Below, piece after piece: positions 1 through 5,829 of a stretch of 18,757 nt of DNA; within the stretch, counting starts at the first letter, position 1; each line of letters opens with the position of its first letter. This stretch comes from CAJQQK01 sp051010015 (lineage in GTDB: Bacteria > Pseudomonadota > Alphaproteobacteria > Rhizobiales > Hyphomicrobiaceae), in assembly GCA_051010015.1 (NCBI GenBank), contig JBPCVZ010000408.1:1-18757 (forward strand), given 5' to 3'. The notes beneath the pieces are model-generated. The model did not search any database, was not told where the DNA came from, and saw nothing but the letters and a program-made list of their open reading frames with translations. Both the position numbers and the translations under genes were made by a program.

Positions 1-671
1 TAGTCGTCTTTGCGCCGGGCCAGGATGTCGATCATGGTTTTGTCGACGTAGCTGCCGACACTGTCCTGCAGGGCGGCCATCTGTTCCTCGCCTTCGAAGA
101 AATGATTGGCTTCCGGAATGATGTCGTGCTGCAGGATGATGCCTTTCTGGACCTTGGTCTTGACGGCGAGTTCGGCGACCGATGCCGATGGCACGACGCG
201 ATCGCGGTCACCGTTGACGAGCAGACCGGACGCCGGACACGGTGCCAGGAACGAATAGTCGTAGAGGTTCGCGGGCGGTGCGACGCAGATGAAGCTGTCG
301 ATTTCGGGCCGGCGCATGAGAAGCTGCATGGCGATCCAGGTGCCAAACGATACACCGACGATCCAACAGGCGCGGCTGTCGGGCTTGGCGATTTGCAGCC
401 AGTCCAGGGCCGTGGCGGCATCGGACAATTCACCCGGGCCGTTGTCGAAGTAGCCCTGGCTGCGCCCGACGCCGCGGAAATTGAAACGCAGCACGGAGAA
501 ACCGCGCTCCACGAACGTGTAGTAGAGGTGGTAGACGACCTGGTTGTTCATCGTGCCGCCGAACTGGGGATGCGGGTGCAGGATCATCGCGATCGGGCTG
601 TCGCTGGCGCTCTCGTGATGGTAGCGCGCCTCGAGACGTCCGGCGGGACCGTTGATTATCAGTTCAGGCAT
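1..671 (-). CDS. Alpha/beta hydrolase, 3' end at or just past the window edge
   Basis: A 223-residue reading on the minus strand from ATG at 671, with AAGGA seven bases upstream. It has the alpha/beta hydrolase layout: an HPHPQFGGTMNN oxyanion-region motif at 32-43, the nucleophile elbow GVSFG with Ser108, an acid candidate Asp155 in NGDRD, and His190 in EANHFFEG. No signal peptide or membrane segment is visible, so it is probably cytosolic. The last two visible bases read TA after Lys-Asp-Asp, so the stop codon (TAA or TAG) may fall exactly at the edge; this cannot be confirmed. It is a small serine hydrolase of the dienelactone-hydrolase-like group; the substrate cannot be told. It is divergent from iscR across a 288-base gap. 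From memory, genes of this family are often found beside alphaproteobacterial suf operons, but no role in cluster assembly is established. Confidence 0.85.
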   Translation of the reverse strand, partial: MPELIINGPAGRLEARYHHESASDSPIAMILHPHPQFGGTMNNQVVYHLYYTFVERGFSVLRFNFRGVGRSQGYFDNGPGELSDAATALDWLQIAKPDSRACWIVGVSFGTWIAMQLLMRRPEIDSFICVAPPANLYDYSFLAPCPASGLLVNGDRDRVVPSASVAELAVKTKVQKGIILQHDIIPEANHFFEGEEQMAALQDSVGSYVDKTMIDILARRKDD

Positions 672-792
672 TGAGGTGTCCTTGCTGGGCGGCGCCGGGA
701 AGCGCGGCCGGGGTATGAACCGTATTTGAGATGCAGCCACGCGCCGGTCAAGCGTGCCCGCGCATCGCGCGCGCTGCATTTTTCTTCGATTT

Positions 793-817
793 AAACTTGA
801 CTTGTCCAGTCGGGATT
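793..817 (+). promoter_or_regulatory. Type 1 IscR-like operator overlapping a -35 element
   Basis: The sequence shows CTT-GACT-TGTCC-AGTC-GGG: GACT at 799-802 and AGTC at 808-811, five bases apart, flanked by AAA and ATT. This matches the core and spacing of the Escherichia coli type 1 IscR site (GACT-N5-AGTC with pyrimidines before and purines after). TTGACT at 797-802 also serves as a -35 hexamer, with a weaker -10 (CATATA, 820-825) 17 bases downstream. A repressor bound here would block the iscR-led transcript, as in the classical IscR autoregulation. The leader to the iscR start would be about 125 bases. Confidence 0.6.
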
Positions 818-959
818 TACATATAGCGATCGAGACGACGGTCCGGTGCGTGGCGATCCTTCTAGCACAAACCGATGACCTTATTGCAAGTGGGCCTGGC
901 GCGGCTGCGTGCCGCAAATGTCCGGTTGTGTATCTGAGATTCAGTCTGGGTTCTGACAA

Positions 960-1433
960 GTGGAATTGAACACGCGAGGACGGTACGCGGTGATGGCGAT
1001 GGCGGACATCGCCGACCAGGCCGTGCAGCATGGCCGGGACCGGGCCGTGCCGCTGTCCGAGATCGCAGCGCGCCAGCATCTTCCGATCGCTTATCTCGAG
1101 CAGCTGTTCGGCAAACTTCGCGAGGCGAACCTGGTGGCGAGTGTGCGCGGGCGCAGCGGTGGCTATCGTTTGGCGCGACCGGCACACAAGATCGTGGTGG
1201 CCGAAGTGTTGACCGCCGTCGAAGAGCCAACCCGCATGACCCGCTGTCTGGGTGGCGACGCGCCTGGCTGTGTTGGCGAAACGCGCTGTCTCACGCACGG
1301 GCTGTGGTCGGCGCTGGGCCGTCACATCCACGGATTTCTGGCCGGCGTGACGCTCGCGGACGTGATCGCGGACCAGGTGTCGACGGAGTCCGGCAAGGCG
1401 CTGGCGCGGGCCGTGGAGGCGTCGCATGGCTAG
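960..1433 (+). CDS. iscR: Rrf2-family iron-sulfur regulator IscR
   Basis: A 157-residue Rrf2-family winged-helix regulator. The N-terminus has the family signature (NTRGRYAVMAMADIA, residues 4-18), followed by the recognition region around 32-75 (LSEIAARQHLPIAYLEQLF, then RGRSGGYRLA). A cluster-binding loop is present: Cys96, Cys104, Cys110 and His113, the last two in RCLTHGLW. In IscR these residues ligate a [2Fe-2S] cluster that switches DNA binding. The spacing is CX7CX5CX2H, against CX5CX5CX2H in E. coli. The start is GTG at 960; an in-frame TGA at 954-956 rules out anything longer, and the next ATG would remove conserved residues. The Shine-Dalgarno is weak. The gene overlaps the desulfurase gene by eight bases, so the two are co-transcribed. 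It probably represses its own operon through the site at 793-817. Confidence 0.93.
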   Translation: MELNTRGRYAVMAMADIADQAVQHGRDRAVPLSEIAARQHLPIAYLEQLFGKLREANLVASVRGRSGGYRLARPAHKIVVAEVLTAVEEPTRMTRCLGGDAPGCVGETRCLTHGLWSALGRHIHGFLAGVTLADVIADQVSTESGKALARAVEASHG

Positions 1434-2562
1434 TCCACGCATCTATCTCGACCACAATGCGAGTTCTCCGCTACGGCCTGAAGCCGAGGCGGCCATGATT
1501 GGCGCGCTGAAGCAGCACGGCAATGCGTCTTCCGTGCACGGTGAAGGCCGCGCGGCGCGGCGGCTGGTCGAAGATGCGCGTGAGCAGGTGGCCGGGTTGG
1601 TCGGCTGCCAGCCCGCGGAGGTGGTTTTCACCAGCGGCGCGACGGAGGCCAATTGTGCAGCGCTCGGTCGTGGCTGGGATGTCGTCTATATGGCGCCGAT
1701 CGAGCATGAATCGGTTCTGGCGCCGGTGCGCGGTTCGGGCGCGCGGGTCGTCGAGCTGGCGGTGGACCAGGACGGCATCGTTGACGTGCAAGGCATCGCA
1801 GACGGCGATTTGCCGACAACCAATGTCGGGCAGCGGGCGCTGCTGACCCTACAGATGGCCAACAACGAGACGGGCGTATGCCAGAATGTGGCAGCGGGCG
1901 CGGCATTGGCCCGGGAACACGCCACGTGCGTCCATACAGATGCGGTACAGGCGTGTGGTCGTGTGATCACAGATTTTTCCGCGATCGGCGCCGATCTGAT
2001 GAGCGTCTCGAGCCACAAAATTGGCGGCCCGATGGGGGCTGGTGCCTTGATTGTGCGGGATGGATTGGCACGGCCGGCCTTGATCCAGGGCGGCGGCCAG
2101 GAGCGGCGCCGGCGGGCGGGCACCGAGAATGTGGCAGCGATTGCCGGATTCGGTGCTGCCGCTGTTGCCGCAAAGGCCGAGTTGGATGCCGAGATGACAC
2201 GTCTCGGCGCGCTGCGCCGGCATCTCGAAGCGGAGATTTCGAAGAGTGCGCCAGATGCCATCGTGATCGGCGGAGGAGCGGATCGCCTCGCCAATACTCT
2301 GTGCGTGGCATTTCCCGGCGAACTCGCCGAGACAACGGTGATCAAGCTGGATCTGGCAGGCTGCGCGATCAGCGCCGGTTCGGCCTGCAGCTCGGGCAAG
2401 GTGGGTACGAGCCATGTTCTGACGGCGATGGGGCTGCCGCCCGAAATCGCCCGCTCGGCGGTTCGCATTAGCCTCGGTTGGAATACAACGGAGAGTAGTT
2501 TAGAACAATTCTTAAGTAGGATCCGCGGCCTCCTGATCGCGGAGCGCCGTGCCGTCGCCTGA
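1426..2562 (+). CDS. Cysteine desulfurase, type I (IscS/NifS-like)
   Basis: A 378-residue class V aminotransferase-fold, PLP-dependent enzyme that takes sulfur from L-cysteine, giving alanine and an enzyme persulfide for cluster assembly. Visible residues: YLDHNASSP at 7-15, His94 (stacks on PLP), TDAVQ with Asp172 and Gln175, the PLP lysine Lys198 in SSHKIGGPMGAG, the RRRAGTEN segment (228-235), and catalytic Cys321 in SAGSACSSG. The Cys loop and SSHK motif mark it as type I, unlike SufS downstream. Length is slightly short for the family (about 380-405). Its ATG lies in an eight-base overlap with the end of iscR, implying translational coupling. The last 25 codons include unusual AT-rich codons (AGT, TTA, AGG) that coincide with an ICE-like palindrome. 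It could be called iscS or sufS1; the exact ortholog is not certain. Confidence 0.92.
   Translation: MASPRIYLDHNASSPLRPEAEAAMIGALKQHGNASSVHGEGRAARRLVEDAREQVAGLVGCQPAEVVFTSGATEANCAALGRGWDVVYMAPIEHESVLAPVRGSGARVVELAVDQDGIVDVQGIADGDLPTTNVGQRALLTLQMANNETGVCQNVAAGAALAREHATCVHTDAVQACGRVITDFSAIGADLMSVSSHKIGGPMGAGALIVRDGLARPALIQGGGQERRRRAGTENVAAIAGFGAAAVAAKAELDAEMTRLGALRRHLEAEISKSAPDAIVIGGGADRLANTLCVAFPGELAETTVIKLDLAGCAISAGSACSSGKVGTSHVLTAMGLPPEIARSAVRISLGWNTTESSLEQFLSRIRGLLIAERRAVA
2478..2515 (+). promoter_or_regulatory. Candidate Irr/ICE-like operator and internal promoter ahead of sufB
   Basis: TTTAGAA-CAA-TTCTTAA at 2499-2515 is an inverted repeat with one mismatch between its seven-base arms. 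It matches, at 13 of 14 arm positions, the iron control element of alphaproteobacterial Irr as I remember it (TTTAGAA-N3-TTCTAAA). It lies inside codons of the desulfurase gene, which there uses TTA twice as well as AGT and AGG, all uncommon elsewhere in this window. A loose promoter fits over it: TTGGAA (2478-2483), 17 bases, TAGAAC (2501-2506), so the -10 would be covered by the palindrome. The element is 103 bases upstream of the sufB start. Binding by Irr is inferred; no irr gene is in the window. Confidence 0.45.
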
Positions 2563-2617
2563 CTCGGTCACACCAACCTAAACGTTTCGAAATAAAGCGA
2601 AATTTCCGGAGTATTCA

Positions 2618-4141
2618 ATGCCAGCTGTCCAGGACACGATCGATCAAGTCAAGCAGATCGACGTTGATCAGTACAAGTACGGCTTTACCACCGACATCGA
2701 GACCGACAAGGCGCCGAAGGGGCTCGACGAGAGCACGGTGCGGTTCATCTCGGACAAGAAGGGTGAGCCGGCATGGATGCTGGAATGGCGGCTGCAGGCG
2801 TTCGCGCGCTGGCAGGCGATGAGCGAGCCGACTTGGGCAAAGGTCAACTTCCCGAAAATCGATTTCCAGGACCTCTACTACTATGCGGCACCGAAGGGCA
2901 CGGAGGGGCCGAAATCTCTCGATGAAGTCGATCCGGAGTTGCTGCGGACCTACGAGAAGCTCGGCATTCCGCTGAAAGAGCAAGAGCTGCTCGCCGGCGT
3001 GCGCAAGCAGGGCGAGCCGAGCACGCTCGATGGCGACATGCCGGAGGGTGACCCGGGGCAACGCCGGGTCGCGGTGGATGCCGTTTTCGACTCGGTTTCC
3101 GTGGTGACCACGTTCAAGAACGAGCTGGCCAAGGCCGGTGTCATCTTTTGCTCGATCTCGGAGGCGCTGCGCGAGCATCCGGAACTCGTGCGTAAATATC
3201 TTGGATCGGTCGTTCCGCAATCTGATAATTACTACGCAGCCCTTAATTCTGCTGTATTTTCAGATGGTTCCTTTGTATACATTCCTGAAGGCGTGCGTTG
3301 CCCGATGGAGCTCTCGACGTATTTCCGCATCAACGAGATGAACACCGGGCAGTTTGAGCGCACACTGATTATTGCAGACAAGGGTAGCTATGTTTCCTAC
3401 CTCGAAGGCTGTACCGCGCCGATGCGCGACGAAAACCAGCTGCATGCCGCCGTGGTCGAACTGGTCGCGCTGGATGACGCCGAGATCAAATACTCGACCG
3501 TGCAGAACTGGTATCCGGGCGACAAGGAAGGCAAGGGTGGCGTCTACAACTTTGTCACCAAGCGCGGCGACTGCCGTGGGCACAGCTCCAAAATCTCGTG
3601 GACGCAGGTCGAAACCGGTTCAGCAATCACCTGGAAATACCCCAGTTGCATCCTGCGCGGCGACAATAGTCGGGGCGAATTCTACTCGATCGCCATCTCA
3701 AATGGGTATCAGCAAGTCGACAGCGGCACAAAGATGATCCATCTTGGTAAAAATACATCAAGTCGGATAATCTCGAAGGGGATTGCTGCCGGACATTCGG
3801 ACAATACCTACCGCGGATTGGTTTCGGCACATCGCAAAGCGACGAACACGCGCAACTTCACCGTGTGCGACTCGCTCTTGATCGGGAACAATTGCGGCGC
3901 GCATACGGTGCCGTATATCGAGGCGAAGAACGCGTCGTCGCACTTCGAGCATGAGGCGACGACATCGAAGATTTCGGAGGACATGCTGTTCTACTGCCGA
4001 CAACGTGGTTTGAATGAAGAAGAGGCGGTCGCGCTGGTCGTCAATGGGTTTGTCCGTGACGTGCTGCAGCAGCTGCCGATGGAGTTCATGGCGGAAACGC
4101 AGAAGCTGATCGGGATTTCGCTGGAAGGCAGCGTTGGTTAA
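2618..4141 (+). CDS. sufB: Fe-S cluster assembly scaffold protein SufB
   Basis: A 507-residue SufB, close to the usual length (about 470-500), recognised by long conserved stretches: SVVTTFKNELAKAGVIFCSISEA, YIPEGVRCPMELSTYFRIN, and the C-terminal CDSLLIGNNCGAHTVPYIE and HEATTSKISEDMLFYC. With SufC and SufD it forms the SufBC2D scaffold on which the cluster is built. Cys417 probably corresponds to the E. coli Cys405 site and Glu446 to its Glu434, judging from distance to the C-terminus. The start is ATG at 2618 with GGAG at 2608-2611. It follows the desulfurase gene after 55 bases. Two stretches (about 3188-3290 and 3698-3792) are clearly more AT-rich and use different codons from the rest of the gene, although the protein there is highly conserved. 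Confidence 0.97.
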   Translation: MPAVQDTIDQVKQIDVDQYKYGFTTDIETDKAPKGLDESTVRFISDKKGEPAWMLEWRLQAFARWQAMSEPTWAKVNFPKIDFQDLYYYAAPKGTEGPKSLDEVDPELLRTYEKLGIPLKEQELLAGVRKQGEPSTLDGDMPEGDPGQRRVAVDAVFDSVSVVTTFKNELAKAGVIFCSISEALREHPELVRKYLGSVVPQSDNYYAALNSAVFSDGSFVYIPEGVRCPMELSTYFRINEMNTGQFERTLIIADKGSYVSYLEGCTAPMRDENQLHAAVVELVALDDAEIKYSTVQNWYPGDKEGKGGVYNFVTKRGDCRGHSSKISWTQVETGSAITWKYPSCILRGDNSRGEFYSIAISNGYQQVDSGTKMIHLGKNTSSRIISKGIAAGHSDNTYRGLVSAHRKATNTRNFTVCDSLLIGNNCGAHTVPYIEAKNASSHFEHEATTSKISEDMLFYCRQRGLNEEEAVALVVNGFVRDVLQQLPMEFMAETQKLIGISLEGSVG

Positions 4142-4170
4142 CGTTGGGTACGAGTTGAGTTGGGTTTGAG

Positions 4171-4590
4171 ATGACGGATCGTTCCAAGCGACAAATCGAG
4201 ATCGTCGACAATATGATCGTCGATGCGCTGGTTTCCGCAAGGGAGTTCGAGCGCGATTGCGATGCGTTCGTTGCAGACCAGAAGGTCGATAGCACGACCG
4301 GTGACCTGGCAGAACTCATCGATGAACTCAGCGAGTGGATCGAAGAGCGCGATGCAGATCGGCTCGAAACCTTCGGCATAACTATGGAAGAAGATGCCAA
4401 GGGCCAATTGTTGTTCCGAATCGATGCTTTGGATGAACCGTTCGTCGTGCGCCCGCGCGACGACATGACGATCGCGGCCGGACGCGAGATCCTTGCGATC
4501 GATCCGGAGTGTCCGGTGCTGGAGGAAGAACTCTATGCTGAGGTGCTGGCGCGGATTTTTGTCTGGGCCGGCGTTGCGGAGGACAGGTGA
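4171..4590 (+). CDS. Acidic hypothetical protein in the sufB-sufC interval
   Basis: A 139-residue protein that I do not recognise. It is rich in Asp and Glu, has no signal peptide or membrane helix, and is predicted to be soluble and largely helical (residues 5-65 and 117-134), with a more beta-like middle containing DEPFVVRPRDDM (88-99). Two cysteines, Cys30 and Cys114, are present but form no known metal motif. It starts 29 bases after sufB in the same direction, and its TGA overlaps the next gene's GTG by four bases, so it is translationally coupled to the small membrane protein that follows. Codon use resembles the neighbours. From position alone it may be an accessory of cluster assembly, but nothing in the sequence proves that. 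Confidence 0.75.
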   Translation: MTDRSKRQIEIVDNMIVDALVSAREFERDCDAFVADQKVDSTTGDLAELIDELSEWIEERDADRLETFGITMEEDAKGQLLFRIDALDEPFVVRPRDDMTIAAGREILAIDPECPVLEEELYAEVLARIFVWAGVAEDR

Positions 4591-4892
4591 AGCGATCCGC
4601 TGGTCGCGGATCGGAGTTGGAAGAAGGTGCCGGGAGCCGCAAGGTGGAACGTGCGTTGCCAGTATCGACGAGTGGTCGCCTTTCGAAATGGGCGTCGCTC
4701 GTTGCGGTCATACTGTCAGCTTCGTTCGTGACTTGGCATTTCATGGTGTCGGCCGCGTTGGATGGTCGTAAACCGTCGATCTTCGAGGTCTTCGGTTGGG
4801 TGTTCTGGATGACGGCGCTTGCCGTGCTGTTCATCTGGGCCTGCTGGGTCAAGACGCGATCCGGTTGGCGTTGGCGTTGGCAGCGGTTCTGA
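4587..4892 (+). CDS. Small double-pass membrane protein, hypothetical
   Basis: A 101-residue protein of unknown family. A basic, soluble N-terminal stretch (1-34) is followed by two hydrophobic helices, about 35-58 and 66-88, joined by a short loop (DGRKPS). The C-terminus is a basic tail alternating Trp and Arg (GWRWRWQRF). By the positive-inside rule both ends should be cytoplasmic. The start is GTG at 4587, within a GTGA overlap with the preceding stop, and has GGAGG at 4578-4582 four bases away, so it is coupled to the acidic protein upstream. The pair may work as a soluble partner with its membrane anchor; this is inferred from the coupling only. Confidence 0.65.
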   Translation: MKRSAGRGSELEEGAGSRKVERALPVSTSGRLSKWASLVAVILSASFVTWHFMVSAALDGRKPSIFEVFGWVFWMTALAVLFIWACWVKTRSGWRWRWQRF

Positions 4893-5012
4893 ACGGATCC
4901 GACTGCTGCCGAGACAATGACGATTGAGAATGCAGGGTCTTTTGGCAAAGTCTCTGAGGTGTACCGAAAACGAGCGTGAGCCAGACGCTTAGTGCAGTTT
5001 GAGACCATTCAA

Positions 5013-5036
5013 CGGCTCCCCCCGGAAAGTGAGCCG
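5013..5036 (+). other. Hairpin in the leader of the 70-residue gene
   Basis: CGGCTC at 5013-5018 pairs perfectly with GAGCCG at 5031-5036 around a 12-base C-rich loop. No T-run follows, so it is not a simple terminator. It ends 17 bases before the strong Shine-Dalgarno at 5053-5059, within the 174-base gap 4893-5066 that otherwise shows no gene. It could be an mRNA stability or processing element, or chance in GC-rich DNA. Confidence 0.25.
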
Positions 5037-5052
5037 AATACACTGATGAGAC

Positions 5053-5059
5053 AGGAGGT
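5053..5059 (+). promoter_or_regulatory. Near-perfect Shine-Dalgarno that fixes the 5067 start
   Basis: AGGAGGT lies seven bases before ATG 5067. It is the strongest ribosome-binding site in the window and rules out the longer in-frame reading that would begin at 4992. Confidence 0.8.
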
Positions 5060-5066
5060 AACGATC

Positions 5067-5279
5067 ATGGCTACTGAAGTTTATATCGCTGATCTGGAAA
5101 AGCATTGGCTGGCGGCAGAATCGAAGGCGGATGAACTGAAACAGGAAGCCGAACGTACCAAATCACAAGATGTGTTGGCTCGGCACGCAGAAGCGGACAA
5201 GGCAGCAAGCGATGCGTTCGATCGGCTCTGGATGGCACGCGACGGCGGCCAAGGCGGTGAGCAACGCGCGGTCGGGTAG
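5067..5279 (+). CDS. 70-residue helical hypothetical protein
   Basis: A small protein starting MATEVYIADLEKHW. It is not a family I recognise. Residues 5-55 are rich in Ala, Glu, Lys and Asp with hydrophobic residues at roughly heptad spacing, so a single long amphipathic helix or short coiled coil is likely. The tail (59-70) is Gly-rich and probably flexible. There is no membrane segment, cysteine or histidine pair suggesting metal binding. The start is set by an AGGAGGT seven bases upstream, which also implies high expression. It lies in the sufB-sufC interval, 174 bases after the preceding gene, in the same direction as the operon. A structural or adaptor role is possible; the function is unknown. 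Confidence 0.7.
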   Translation: MATEVYIADLEKHWLAAESKADELKQEAERTKSQDVLARHAEADKAASDAFDRLWMARDGGQGGEQRAVG

Positions 5280-5327
5280 TTACCGACAAAACCGGCGACG
5301 CACGAAAGCCATGATCCGATCTGGCGG

Positions 5328-5352
5328 TTGGCGGCGCCAATGCACATATAAC
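5328..5352 (+). promoter_or_regulatory. Palindrome with adjacent -10-like element inside the suf operon
   Basis: TTGGCG and CGCCAA form a perfect inverted repeat around one base (5328-5340), followed by TATAAC at 5347-5352, a five-of-six match to the -10 consensus. No convincing -35 is present at the right distance, so an activator-dependent promoter or chance are both possible. It lies in the otherwise gene-free stretch 5280-5475. Confidence 0.25.
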
Positions 5353-5475
5353 TTCAAGCCGTCTGAGGCCGGAAGCTGGGAGAACCACCGTCAGCAATGA
5401 ATGCTGGACGGCGGCGGTGAGCGGTCGCGCCGGAGATCTGTGCGTTTGCATCGGGGCAATGGGAGAGACCGTGCC

Positions 5476-5796
5476 GTGCTGTCGGCAGCTGAAATGGGGT
5501 TGAGGCGACGGAACTGGGTGCGGTTCGCGGTCGGTTTGCTGATTGTCGGGATCATCCTGACGGCCGGTCGATGGATTGCCATTCCCGGGATCGATCGGGC
5601 TTTGATGAACGAGACGATTGCGATGTGTTCGGGACGCGGCCCCGCGATGTTCTGGCCGCATCCGATGGTCTACTGCCCCGGCCCGTCGCTCCTCCATCTC
5701 GAGATGGGTGGCCAGGCACTTCTTGGCAGCGCCGCCCTGGTGGCGGCCATAGCCTTTTGGTTTCGGCGCCTATGGGCCCGCCAATTCGACGAATGA
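5476..5796 (+). CDS. Small double-pass membrane protein with Cys/Met/His-containing loop
   Basis: A 106-residue protein of unknown family, directly upstream of sufC (33 bases). Arg-rich residues 10-16 precede the first membrane helix (about 16-36). A loop of some 44 residues follows, then the second helix (about 81-98) and a basic end, so the loop should face the periplasm. That loop holds Cys51 and Cys67 as well as Met50, Met58, His62, Met64, His74 and Met77, in a Pro- and Gly-rich setting; a disulfide or a metal site is conceivable. The start chosen is GTG 5476, because GGGAGAG (5461-5467) lies eight bases upstream. ATG 5494 (100 residues) or ATG 5401 (131 residues, with an improbable Arg-rich N-terminus) are alternatives with no Shine-Dalgarno. 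Confidence 0.6.
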   Translation: MLSAAEMGLRRRNWVRFAVGLLIVGIILTAGRWIAIPGIDRALMNETIAMCSGRGPAMFWPHPMVYCPGPSLLHLEMGGQALLGSAALVAAIAFWFRRLWARQFDE

Positions 5797-5829
5797 TGAT
5801 CTGAGACGTAACAAGGTAAGACAACCATA

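Noticed and set aside
931..950. A second IscR-like half-site, AGTC at 943-946, close to the iscR start
   Set aside because: The partner arm at the required five-base distance reads CTGA rather than GACT, so it does not form the dyad.
4992..5066. N-terminal extension of the 70-residue protein
   Set aside because: The strong AGGAGGT at 5053-5059 directs ATG 5067, and the extra 25 residues show no feature.
5071..5697. A 208-codon minus-strand frame across the sufB-sufC insert
   Set aside because: It would oppose two small plus-strand genes, one with an AGGAGGT site. Its composition is low-complexity Pro/Arg/His.
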